From NCBI RefSeq assembly GCF_023169965.1, contig NZ_AP025592.1, positions 1,674,001 through 1,738,000 on the forward strand: a stretch of DNA of 64,000 nt. The letters run 5' to 3'. The first letter of the stretch is position 1, and every line of letters starts with the position of its first letter. The notes under the pieces are model-generated. The model worked only from the letters and a program-made list of their open reading frames with translations, had not been told where the DNA came from and did no database searches. This stretch comes from Anaeromyxobacter paludicola. Lineage in GTDB: Bacteria > Myxococcota > Myxococcia > Myxococcales > Anaeromyxobacteraceae. The position numbers were made by a program, and so were the translations under genes. Below are positions 9,497-16,974 of the stretch, piece after piece.

Positions 9497-9541
9497 TTCA
9501 GCTGTCCTTAACCAGATGAAGCAACTTTCATCGTAGCTGAA
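9497..9541. promoter_or_regulatory. Candidate LysR operator between the divergent lysR and eamA genes
   Basis: GATGAA (9515-9520) and TTCATC (9527-9532) form a perfect inverted repeat with a 6-base spacer. An outer pair TTCAGCT (9497-9503) and AGCTGAA (9535-9541) is also perfectly inverted but off-centre. LysR proteins bind such dyads. CATACT at 9555-9560 may be the -10 of the transporter gene. Confidence 0.45.
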
Positions 9542-9567
9542 CCGGCCGCCCGCGCATACTCCGGGCC

Positions 9568-10410
9568 GTGCTGAGCGTCCTCCTCGCCGGGCTGTCCGCC
9601 CTCTGCTACGGCGCCGCCGACTTCTCGGGGGGCTTCGCCTCGCGGCGGAGCCCGCTCGTGCCGGTCCTCGTCACCTCGCAGCTGGCCGGGGCCGTGCTCG
9701 CCCTGGCCTTCGTCCTCGCGAGCGGCGAGGCGGTGCCCGCGGGGCGCGATCTCGCCTGGGGGGCGACGGCCGGCGTGGCCGGTGCGGCCGGGCTCGCCCT
9801 CCTCTACCGCGGCATCGCCCGCGGGCTCGTGGCGATCGTCTCGCCGACCGCGGCCCTCGTCGGCGCGGCGATCCCGGTGGCGTTCGGGATCCTCTCCGGC
9901 GAGCGCCCCAGCCCGGCGGCGCTGGCGGGCGCGGCCGTCTGCCTGCCCGCCGTCCTCCTCCTCTCCTGGGAGCGGGGCGGCGCCGCCGATCGGCGGGCGC
10001 TCCGCTCCGCGCTCGGCCACGCGCTCCTCTCCGGCGCGTTCATCGGCCTCTTCTTCATCGCCCTGGCGCGGAGCGCGCCCGGCTCGGGCCTCTGGCCCCT
10101 CCTCGCCGCCCGCGGCGCGTCCATCGCGATCCTGGTCGCCGCCGCGCTCGTCTCGCGCCAGCGGCTCGCCGTGGCCCGCGCGGCGGCGCTGCCCACGCTC
10201 GTCGCCGGCCTCGCCGACATGGCCGCGAACGTGCTCTTCCTCCTCGCGACGCGCGCGGGCCTCCTCTCGCTCGCGGTGATCGTCGCCTCGCTCTACCCCG
10301 CGCCGACGGTCCTCCTGGCGCGCCTCTTCTTCCGCGAGCGGATCCCGCCCGCCCGCGCCATCGGGCTCGCCCTCGCGGTCGCGGGGATCGCGCTCATCGG
10401 CCTCCGGTAG
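9568..10410 (+). CDS. EamA/DMT-superfamily transporter
   Basis: 280 residues with about ten membrane helices in two repeated EamA halves (SALCYGAADFSGGFASRRS near the start; YPAPTVLLARLFFRERIPP near the end, the latter a typical EamA segment). Family members export amino acids or other metabolites. The start is GTG 9568; CATACT seven bases upstream suggests a leaderless message. It is divergent from an ArgP-like LysR regulator, which hints at amino-acid export, but the substrate is inferred only. Confidence 0.85.
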   Translation: MLSVLLAGLSALCYGAADFSGGFASRRSPLVPVLVTSQLAGAVLALAFVLASGEAVPAGRDLAWGATAGVAGAAGLALLYRGIARGLVAIVSPTAALVGAAIPVAFGILSGERPSPAALAGAAVCLPAVLLLSWERGGAADRRALRSALGHALLSGAFIGLFFIALARSAPGSGLWPLLAARGASIAILVAAALVSRQRLAVARAAALPTLVAGLADMAANVLFLLATRAGLLSLAVIVASLYPAPTVLLARLFFRERIPPARAIGLALAVAGIALIGLR

Positions 10411-10449
10411 GCCGGGCCGGCGCGCGGAGGAGGGCGGAGGCCCCCCTCC

Positions 10450-11214
10450 CTACGGCAGGCCGTAGCCGTATCGGGCGAGGATGGCCCGCCCCTTCTCGCC
10501 GGTGACGAAGGCCAGGAAGGCCCGGGCCGCCGCCGGCTCGCGGGCGGTGGCGAGCACCACCCCGGACTGCTCGATCCGCGGGTAGAGCTTCTCCGGGACC
10601 GGGGTCACGCGGCCGTGCGCGAGCTCCTTCCCGAAGGTGAGCGAGTACGGGAGGAAGGCCACGTCCACCGCGCCGGCGGAGGCGAACTGCGCCGTCTGGC
10701 CCACGCTCGCCCCGAGGACCAGCTTCCCCTTCACCGCCTCGTACACGCCGGCCGCCTTGAAGGCGGCCTCGGTGGCCCGCCCGAAGGGCGCCACGGCCGG
10801 GTTGGCGATGGCGATCCGCTTCACGCCGGGATCCGCGAGCGCCGCGAGCCCCTGGTGCTCGAGGTCGAGCTTCGAGCCCAGCGGGAGCCACGCCACCAGC
10901 TTGCCGAAGGCGTAGACCCGCTCGTCGGCCGCGGCCCCCAGCCCGGCGGCGACCACCTTGGCCGGGTACTCGCGGTCGGCCGAGAGGAAGAGGTCGAAGG
11001 GAGCGCCGCTCTGGATCTGGGCGAAGAAGTTGCCCGAGGCCCCGAAGGTGAGCGCGACCTCGACGCCGGGCTGCTCCGCCGCGAAGGCCTGCTTCAGCTC
11101 CCTCGCGACGTCGTTGAGGTTGGCGGCGGCGGCGACCGCCACGGTCTTCCGCGGGCCCGCGGCGAGCGCCGGAGTCGAGACGAGGAGCGCGGCCAGGGCG
11201 AGAGTTCGAAACAT
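10450..11214 (-). CDS. modA: Molybdate ABC transporter substrate-binding protein ModA-like
   Basis: 254 residues with a Sec signal peptide (MFRTLALAALLVSTPALA) and ModA features: VAVAAAANLNDVARELKQAF, TFGASGNFFAQIQSGAPFDLFLSAD, IANPAVAPFGRATEAAF. Periplasmic ModA hands molybdate or tungstate to the ModBC permease. No modB or modC is nearby, so it is an orphan. Start ATG 11214 has AAGG upstream; an in-frame ATG at 11247 has no ribosome site and would spoil the signal peptide. It is divergent from the porin gene. NapA of this window needs molybdenum, which gives it a possible purpose. Confidence 0.85.
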   Translation of the reverse strand: MFRTLALAALLVSTPALAAGPRKTVAVAAAANLNDVARELKQAFAAEQPGVEVALTFGASGNFFAQIQSGAPFDLFLSADREYPAKVVAAGLGAAADERVYAFGKLVAWLPLGSKLDLEHQGLAALADPGVKRIAIANPAVAPFGRATEAAFKAAGVYEAVKGKLVLGASVGQTAQFASAGAVDVAFLPYSLTFGKELAHGRVTPVPEKLYPRIEQSGVVLATAREPAAARAFLAFVTGEKGRAILARYGYGLP

Positions 11215-11237
11215 CAATAACCTTCGATGAGAACTTT

Positions 11238-11318
11238 TGAGTAACATCTTGACTCATTAGTCTCACATCCGTAGCCTGCGGAGCAACAGTGTCCGTTTTA
11301 ACGGACATCCATCCACTA
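11238..11318 (+). promoter_or_regulatory. Porin promoter with shared sulfur-type operator (site 1)
   Basis: TTGACT (11250-11255) and TAGCCT (11273-11278) are 17 bp apart, a plausible promoter for the porin. Directly downstream, 11289-11318 holds the 30-bp site shared with metY, cysH and cysK: GTCCGTT at 11291, GGAC at 11304, and ATCC at 11311, exactly 20 bp after the first half. Inside it TGTCCGTT/AACGGACA is also a perfect inverted repeat around TT. The position after the -10 fits a repressor. TGAGT (11238) and ACTCA (11252) form a second small dyad nearer modA. Confidence 0.6.
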
Positions 11319-11335
11319 CACCAGGAGAAAACGAC

Positions 11336-12646
11336 ATGCCCCGCCGCTTCGCCCTCCCAGCCCTCCCAGCCCTCCTCGCGCTCCTCGCCGCGCCTGCCGC
11401 GCGCGCCCAGGCCACCGCCCCCGCGGCCGAGCCGGCGCCGAAGCCGGCACCGCTCGTCACCGTCACGCCCTACGGCTTCGTGCACATCGCCGCCTACGAC
11501 AACCTCGGCCCGTTCGGCGCCCGCGACTACGTGGGCCAGGCGCTCTCGACGGGCGACGGCGGCTCGGTGCTCTTCTCCGCCCGCGCCTCCCGCCTCGGCT
11601 TCAGGCTGGCGCTGCCCGAGCCGGTGCTCGGCGCGCGCGTCACCGGCGTCATCGAGGCCGACTTCAAGGGCGGCTACGTTCCGACCGTGTTCGACACCAC
11701 CACCACGACCACCAGCACCGTGAGCGGCACCAAGGTCACGAGCACCAGCACCAGCAAGACCACCGCCAGCGCCCCCTCCTCGAGCTGGTACAACGCCCTC
11801 TTCCGCGTCCGGCACGCCAACCTCAAGGCGGCCTGGAAGACCGACGCCGGCGAGCTCTCGGTGGTGGCCGGCCAGGACTGGACCCTCATCGCCCCGCTCG
11901 CGCCGGCCACCCTCGCCTACGCCGCCGACCAGCTCTTCACCAACTCCGGCAACCTCAACCGGCGGGCGCCCCAGCTCAAGGCCACCTACGAGGGCGCCTT
12001 CGACGCCTTCGGCCTCAACGCGGCGGTGGCGGTCATCTCGCCGAGCGACAACGGCACGCCGGTGGACGCCGGCTACGGCGACCGCGCGCGGGTGCCGGAT
12101 CTCGAGGGGCGCGTGGGCCTCTCCGCGATCGTCGGCGGCAAGAAGCTCGGCGAGCTCGGCCTCGCCGCCCACGTCAACAAGCGGCGCTACGTCACCGCGA
12201 GCAACACCGACGACGACGTGACCGAGTCGGTCTTCGCCGCCGACGCCCAGCTCAACCTCGCCTACCTCACCCTGCAGGGCGAGGCCTTCACCGGCCAGGG
12301 CGCCGACGACGGCTACCTCGGGATCGCCCCGGGCGTGAACACGGCGCACGGCAACGGCGCGGTCCTCACCCAGGGCTTCTGGGGGCAGGCGGTGGTGAGG
12401 CCCATCCCGCTCGTCGATCTCCTCGCCGGCTACGGCATCGAGCAGCCGAAGGTCGCCGACCTGTCCGGCGTCGCCGCCCGCACCAAGAACACCACTTACG
12501 GCGGCGGCGTGATCGTGAACGCCCACAAGGCCTGGAAGATCGGCGTCGAGTCCTACAAGACCGTCTCCTGGTCGCAGGACGCCAAGGGCGTCGCCACCCG
12601 GGCCGAGGCGATCCAGGTGGCGCTCGCCTCCAAGCTCGATTTCTGA
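11336..12646 (+). CDS. Outer-membrane beta-barrel porin
   Basis: 436 residues with a Sec signal peptide (cleavage after about residue 24, AARAQA), alternating amphipathic strands through the whole length, and a terminal phenylalanine (KLDF), the usual signal for barrel assembly. Residues 120-150 are an odd Thr/Ser-rich run (TTTTTTSTVSGTK), probably a surface loop. It resembles DcaP/OprP-type trimeric porins in layout, not in a motif I can prove. GGAG precedes the ATG. The sulfur-type operator in front suggests uptake of sulfate or another oxyanion; this is inference. Hairpins follow the stop codon. Confidence 0.75.
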   Translation: MPRRFALPALPALLALLAAPAARAQATAPAAEPAPKPAPLVTVTPYGFVHIAAYDNLGPFGARDYVGQALSTGDGGSVLFSARASRLGFRLALPEPVLGARVTGVIEADFKGGYVPTVFDTTTTTTSTVSGTKVTSTSTSKTTASAPSSSWYNALFRVRHANLKAAWKTDAGELSVVAGQDWTLIAPLAPATLAYAADQLFTNSGNLNRRAPQLKATYEGAFDAFGLNAAVAVISPSDNGTPVDAGYGDRARVPDLEGRVGLSAIVGGKKLGELGLAAHVNKRRYVTASNTDDDVTESVFAADAQLNLAYLTLQGEAFTGQGADDGYLGIAPGVNTAHGNGAVLTQGFWGQAVVRPIPLVDLLAGYGIEQPKVADLSGVAARTKNTTYGGGVIVNAHKAWKIGVESYKTVSWSQDAKGVATRAEAIQVALASKLDF

Positions 12647-12655
12647 TCCTCGCAA

Positions 12656-12804
12656 GGGGACTGCGTCCCCTCCCCGCCGAGCAAAGCTCGTCGGGGCCCC
12701 TCCCCTGCTGCGCCGGAGCCGAGCGCGCTGCGCGCCTCGCTCCGCTCGTCGCGTGCACGCTATCCGGCGGGGAGGGGCGCTGCCCCTCCCCACCTGCGGT
12801 GGGG
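12656..12804. repeat. Cluster of GC-rich hairpins after the porin gene
   Basis: The 232-bp gap between porin and the HTH gene holds no ORF of note but several perfect or near-perfect stems: GGGGAC/GTCCCC (12656-12670), CCCCGCCGAGC/GCTCGTCGGGG (12672-12696), GGGGAGGGGC/GCCCCTCCCC (12769-12791) and CCCCACC/GGTGGGG (12788-12804; alternative to the previous one). The first may end porin transcription. The CCCTCCCC-rich style recurs at 53823-53990 and 63160-63310. Confidence 0.55.
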
Positions 12805-12878
12805 CCCCTCCCCGTCGCGCAATCCCTCCGCGGCAGGGCACCGGGCGTGGAGTGCGCCGGGTATACTCGGCGCACCCC

Positions 12879-13751
12879 ATGTCCGAGCACCTGCTCACCA
12901 CCGACGAGATCGCCGCGGTCCTCCGCGTGCACCCCAAGCACGTGTACCGGCTGCTCAAGAAGGGACTGCCGGCGCGGCGCGTCGGCTCGGAGTGGCGGTT
13001 CTCGCGCGACGAGGTGCTCGCCTGGTCGGGCGGCAAGGCGACCCCGGCGATGACGGAGCCGGCGCCCGAGGCGGCGAGCGACGCCGACGCGCCGCCCTCG
13101 CTGCTGGCGGCCAACGGGGACATCGCGGTCCAGGTGCTGCTCCGGATGGCGACCGCGCTCGGCCCGCCGCTCCTGGGGCTCGTCCAGGCCGACAAGGGAC
13201 AGGCGGCCGAGCTGCTTCGCCGGCGGGCGGTGCTCGCCGCCGGGGCGCACGCCGGCGGGTTCCCGAGCCACATCGGCGACGACCGGGTGGCGCGGCTCCA
13301 CCTCGTGGAGCGCGAGATCGGCTTCGTCCGCCCGAGGACGGCAGCGCCCTTCTCCGCGAAGGAGCTGGCGAAGAAGCGGCTCGCGACCCGCCCCACGACC
13401 GCCGGCGTCCGCGCCTACCTCGACGAGGCGCTCCGGCGCGCGGGGCTCGACCCGGAGAGGATGCAGCAGCGGGCGCTGGTCCTCGACTCGCACCTGGAGG
13501 TGGTGCTGGCGGTGGCGGCCGGCCGGGCCGAGGTGGGGCTCGCCTCGCGCGCCTGGGGCGAGCGCGCCGGGCTCGCCTTCTCACCGCTCGCGACCGAGGC
13601 CTACGGACTCATCCTGCGGGCGCGCGACCTGGGCGATCCCCGGATCGTGCGGCTCTGCGAGGTGGCGCAGGGCAAGGCCTTCCGGGCCGAGGCGGGGGCC
13701 GTGCCGGGCTACGACACCGCCGGCGCCGGCGACATCCGCTACGACGCCTGA
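12879..13751 (+). CDS. Excisionase-type HTH regulator with periplasmic-binding-protein-like domain
   Basis: 290 residues. Residues 1-50 are an excisionase/MerR-like helix-turn-helix (LTTDEIAAVLRVHPKHVYRLLKKGLPARRVGSEWRF read as a HTH followed by a wing). After a linker, residues 75-285 form a PBP-like domain of the kind found in molybdate/tungstate-type regulators (RRRAVLAAGAHAGGFPSHIGDD; VVLAVAAGRAEVGLASRAWGER; SPLATEAYGLILRA). Such proteins sense a small anion or cofactor. ModA is encoded 1.7 kb away. TATACT (12862-12867) lies 11 bases before the ATG. Its 3' end overlaps the convergent parA-like gene by 13 bp. Confidence 0.75.
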   Translation: MSEHLLTTDEIAAVLRVHPKHVYRLLKKGLPARRVGSEWRFSRDEVLAWSGGKATPAMTEPAPEAASDADAPPSLLAANGDIAVQVLLRMATALGPPLLGLVQADKGQAAELLRRRAVLAAGAHAGGFPSHIGDDRVARLHLVEREIGFVRPRTAAPFSAKELAKKRLATRPTTAGVRAYLDEALRRAGLDPERMQQRALVLDSHLEVVLAVAAGRAEVGLASRAWGERAGLAFSPLATEAYGLILRARDLGDPRIVRLCEVAQGKAFRAEAGAVPGYDTAGAGDIRYDA

Positions 13752-14527
13752 GGGGCCCCCGGCGCGCCCGCGCCGCGCGCCTCCAGCTCGGCGGCGATCG
13801 ACGCGAGCTGCCCGGCCCCGCTGGAGGCGGGGGCGTACTCGAAGATGGTCATGCCGTGGCTCTGGGCCTCGTCCACCTTCACGGACCAGCCGAGGACGGC
13901 GCGCGACACCTCGGCGGGGAAGCGCTCGCGCAGCTTCGCCAGGATCTCGTCGGCGAGCTGCGTCTTGCGGTAGAGCGCCGGCACCACGAGGCTGATGCGC
14001 GGCGCCTGCCCGCGCTCGGCGCGCAGCCGCTCCAGGCTCTCCACGATCTCGGCGCAGCCGTCGAGGGCGAGGTAGGTGAGCGCCACCGGGATGACCAGCT
14101 CGTCGGCGGCGCGGAGCACGTTCTCGGTGACCAGCGAGACCGACGGGGGCGCGTCCACGAGCAGGTAGTCGTACCCGTCCGCCGGCACGCCCTGGAGCGC
14201 CTCGCGCAGCCGGTCGGCCCGGTCCGCGGCGTGGGCGACCTCCATGGGGAAGCCCGCGAGCGCCTTGTTGGCCGGGAGGAGCGAGAGGTTCGCGACCGGC
14301 GTGGGCCGCACCACCTCCTCGAGCCGCGCGCGGCCGAGGAGCAGGTCGTGGACCGTGGGCGCGAGCCCGCGGACGTCCACCCCGAGCGACTTCCCGGCGT
14401 GCCCCTGCGTGTCGAGGTCGGCGAGGAGCACCCGCCGGCCGGCGCCGGCGAGCCACGCCGCCACGTTCACGCAGAGCGTCGTCTTGCAGGTGCCGCCCTT
14501 CTCGTTGATGAAGGCGATGCGGCGCAT
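13739..14527 (-). CDS. ParA/MinD-like ATPase with Cys in the Walker A motif
   Basis: 262 residues, ParA family: Walker A at residues 10-17 reads KGGTCKTT, where the usual glycine before the catalytic lysine is Cys14; Walker A' YDYLLVDAPPSVS; and LTYLALDGCAEIVESLERL. ParA-type ATPases position DNA or large cargos on the nucleoid. No ParB or parS is present. The gene begins 5 bp after the stop of the phasin-like gene, so the two form an operon and the small protein is probably its adaptor or cargo. Start ATG 14527; the frame stays open upstream without similarity. The 3' end overlaps the HTH gene. Confidence 0.8.
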   Translation of the reverse strand: MRRIAFINEKGGTCKTTLCVNVAAWLAGAGRRVLLADLDTQGHAGKSLGVDVRGLAPTVHDLLLGRARLEEVVRPTPVANLSLLPANKALAGFPMEVAHAADRADRLREALQGVPADGYDYLLVDAPPSVSLVTENVLRAADELVIPVALTYLALDGCAEIVESLERLRAERGQAPRISLVVPALYRKTQLADEILAKLRERFPAEVSRAVLGWSVKVDEAQSHGMTIFEYAPASSGAGQLASIAAELEARGAGAPGAPQAS

Positions 14528-14532
14528 GGGCG

Positions 14533-14859
14533 CTACGTCGCGCCCTTGTCGCCGGAGGGCGCCGCGGCGCCCTTCTGCTCGACCCGATCGGCCAGCTGGT
14601 CGAGCATGCTCTCGAGGTCCGAGAGCTTGCGGCGCAGCTCCTCGACGTCCTCGGTGGACGGCAGGTTGACCGCCTGGAGGGTGCGCTTCACGCCCCGGTC
14701 CACCGCGGTCTTGGCGCTGAGCGCCGACGCGACGACCGACTGCAGCCCCGAGACGAACTTCTCGTTCGAGAGGAGCTGGGTGACGAGCTTCCCCACCCGC
14801 TCCTCGCCCCGCTCCAGGGCCTTCTTCACGGCCGGGTGCCGCATCATCTCGTCGAGCAT
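14533..14859 (-). CDS. Phasin-like coiled-coil protein
   Basis: 108 residues, almost all helical. Residues 70-98 (LPSTEDVEELRRKLSDLESM and onward) resemble the C-terminal coiled coil of PhaF/PhaI-type phasins, and the body has the amphipathic helices of granule-binding proteins. It heads a two-gene operon with the ParA-like ATPase. I infer a PHA-granule or other cargo adaptor; a generic coiled-coil protein cannot be excluded. Confidence 0.6.
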   Translation of the reverse strand: MLDEMMRHPAVKKALERGEERVGKLVTQLLSNEKFVSGLQSVVASALSAKTAVDRGVKRTLQAVNLPSTEDVEELRRKLSDLESMLDQLADRVEQKGAAAPSGDKGAT

Positions 14860-14904
14860 AATGGTTGGACTTCTTCACCCCTCACCGCTAGCTTGTCAAG
14901 CGCC

Positions 14905-15831
14905 GTGCCCGGCCCTTCGCTGCTCGACAGGCGGCTCCTCATCGTCACCGGCAAGGGCGGAGTCGGAAAGTCCACCATCTCCGCGGCCCTCGCCCTCCTC
15001 GCCGCCCGGCGGGGAAAGCGGGTGCTCGTCTGCGAGGTGAACGCCCAGGAGCGGATCGCCCCGCTCCTCGGAGCGCCCCCGACGGGGAGCGTGATCCGCG
15101 AGGCGCGCCCCGGGATCTCGACCGTGGTCGTGAACCCGCACGACAGCATGCGCGAGTACGGGCTCATGGTCCTCAAGTTCCGCACCATCTACGAGGCGGT
15201 GTTCGAGAACCGGGTCGTCCGCTACTTCCTCAAGGTGATCCCGTCGCTCGCCGAGCTGGTGATGCTCGGCAAGATCCTGCACGAGGTCCGGGCGCGCGAC
15301 GCCGGGCGGCCGCGCTGGGACCTCGTGATCCTCGACGCCCCCGCCACCGGCCACGCGGTGCAGCTCCTGCGCGTCCCGGCCGCCCTCCTCGACACGGTGC
15401 CGGCCGGGCCGCTCCGCGCCGACGCGCAGTGGATGCAGGGGCTCCTCGTGGACCCTCGGGCCACCGCGCTCTCCATCGTCACCCTGCCCGAGGAGATGCC
15501 GGTGAACGAGGCCATCGAGCTCGACACCCAGGTGCGGGGCGTGCTCGGGATCGCCCGCGGCGCCCTCTTCGTGAACGCCATGCCCGAGCGCCGCTTCGAG
15601 CCGGCCGAGCGCGAGCTCCTCCTCGGCCTGCAGGGCGAGCCGGCGCCGCTCGGCCCCGCCGCCTGGGCCGCCGTGCTCCAGTCGCGCCGCGCCGAGCAGG
15701 CGGAGCGCTACCTCGGGCGCGCCCGCGCCGCCCTCGACCTCCCCACCCACGTGGTGCCGCTGCTCCCCGCCGAGGAGTGGGGGCCGGCCGCCGTGGAGGA
15801 CGTCGCGGCCCTGCTCGGGGAGGAGATCTAG
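14905..15831 (+). CDS. ArsA/Get3-family ATPase, first of a tandem pair
   Basis: 308 residues. The deviant Walker A loop reads TGKGGVGKST with signature Lys17 and catalytic Lys22. Other landmarks: VLVCEVNAQERIAPLLG (switch I area), LVILDAPATGHAVQLL (switch II) and LFVNAMPERRFEP. Known relatives pump arsenite (with ArsB) or deliver tail-anchored proteins; bacterial ArsA pairs without ArsB are common in Myxococcota and have no proven role. The start is GTG 14905, which places the P-loop at the usual distance. Its stop overlaps the start of the second copy by one base. It diverges from the phasin-like/ParA operon. Confidence 0.8.
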   Translation: MPGPSLLDRRLLIVTGKGGVGKSTISAALALLAARRGKRVLVCEVNAQERIAPLLGAPPTGSVIREARPGISTVVVNPHDSMREYGLMVLKFRTIYEAVFENRVVRYFLKVIPSLAELVMLGKILHEVRARDAGRPRWDLVILDAPATGHAVQLLRVPAALLDTVPAGPLRADAQWMQGLLVDPRATALSIVTLPEEMPVNEAIELDTQVRGVLGIARGALFVNAMPERRFEPAERELLLGLQGEPAPLGPAAWAAVLQSRRAEQAERYLGRARAALDLPTHVVPLLPAEEWGPAAVEDVAALLGEEI

Positions 15832-16952
15832 TGGGCGCGGTGCTCTCGGGGCTCGCCGGGCGGCGCATCGCCGTCTGCGTCGGCTCGGGCGGCGTGGGCA
15901 AGACCACCGTCGCGGCCGCCATCGGCCTCTCCCGCGCGCTCGCCGGCGAGAAGGTGCTGGTCTGCACCATCGACCCGGCGCGGCGGCTCGCCAACGCCCT
16001 CGGCCTCGCGGCGCTCGGCAACGTGGAGGCGCGGGTCCCGACCCACAAGCTCGCGGAGGCGGGCCTCGAGGCGAAGGGCGAGCTCCACGCCATGATGCTC
16101 GACGTGAAGCGCACCTGGGACGACCTCGTGGCGCGCCACGCGCCCGACCGGCAGCGGCTCGAGCGGATCCTGCGCAACCGCATCTACCAGCAGCTCTCGG
16201 GCGCGCTCGCCGGCTCCCAGGAGTACATGGCGATGGAGAAGCTCTACGAGCTCTCCACCGAGCGCGACTACGACCTCATCGTCCTCGACACGCCGCCGAC
16301 CGCCCACGCCCTCGACTTCCTCGAGGCGCCGGACCGGATCGTGGACTTCCTCGGCAACGAGACGGCGCGGCGGCTCCTCTCCCCGGCGCTGCACGCCGGC
16401 AAGGTGGGCCTGAAGCTGTTCCAGCTCGGCGGGTCCTACGTCGCGAAGACGCTCGGCCGCTTCACCGGCGCCGAGGTGCTGCAGGACCTCGCCGAGTTCA
16501 TGTCCACCTTCCAGGGCATGTACGAGGGGTTCAAGGAGCGGGCCGCCTCGGTGCGGCAGCTGCTCTCGGAGCCGCAGGTCGGGTTCGTGCTGGTCGCCGC
16601 GCCCAACCCGCTCTCGGTGGACGAGGCGCTCTTCTTCCACGAGCGGCTCCACGCCGAGGCGATGCCGGTGGCGGGTCTGGTCATGAACCGCGTCACCCCG
16701 GACCTCTGGCCGGCGGGGACGCCCCTCCCCTCCGCCGGCGAGCTGGGAGCGGCCCTGGGCGGGCGCGGGACCGCCGGGCTCCCCGAGCGGCTCGCCCGCA
16801 CCCTCGCCGAGCACCAGCGGGCCGCCCGCGCCGACGCCGCCGAGGCGGCCCGCCTGTTCGGCGCCGCCGCCCTCCCCCACGCGGCGGTGCCGCGGCTCGA
16901 GAGCGACGTGCACGACCTCACCGGGCTGGCGCGGCTCGCGGCCTGCCTGTAG
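15831..16952 (+). CDS. ArsA/Get3-family ATPase, second of the pair, signature Lys replaced
   Basis: 373 residues. The P-loop reads VGSGGVGKTT: catalytic Lys24 is present but the signature lysine of the KGGxGK motif is Ser19. Further motifs are CTIDPARRLANALGL (switch I; DPA typical of ArsA), YDLIVLDTPPTAHALDFLEAP (switch II) and LVAAPNPLSVDEALFFHERL. Start GTG 15831 overlaps the stop of the first ATPase (TAGTG), so they are translationally coupled and probably form a heteromer. No arsenite-binding cysteine triad or ArsB/ArsD gene is seen. Role unknown. Confidence 0.8.
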   Translation: MGAVLSGLAGRRIAVCVGSGGVGKTTVAAAIGLSRALAGEKVLVCTIDPARRLANALGLAALGNVEARVPTHKLAEAGLEAKGELHAMMLDVKRTWDDLVARHAPDRQRLERILRNRIYQQLSGALAGSQEYMAMEKLYELSTERDYDLIVLDTPPTAHALDFLEAPDRIVDFLGNETARRLLSPALHAGKVGLKLFQLGGSYVAKTLGRFTGAEVLQDLAEFMSTFQGMYEGFKERAASVRQLLSEPQVGFVLVAAPNPLSVDEALFFHERLHAEAMPVAGLVMNRVTPDLWPAGTPLPSAGELGAALGGRGTAGLPERLARTLAEHQRAARADAAEAARLFGAAALPHAAVPRLESDVHDLTGLARLAACL

Positions 16953-16974
16953 CGTCACCCACCGGGACCGCTCC

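Noticed and set aside
12656-12804. CRISPR-like array of short repeats
   Set aside because: The stems differ from each other, there are no equal spacers and no cas genes.
10394-13396. A 1000-residue minus-strand frame over modA, porin and HTH gene
   Set aside because: It spans three genes in the wrong frame and both promoters; composition is low-complexity Arg/Gly/Ala.
15831-16952. Arsenite pump ATPase
   Set aside because: No arsB, arsD, arsR or arsC nearby and no arsenite-binding cysteine cluster seen, so only the family is assigned.
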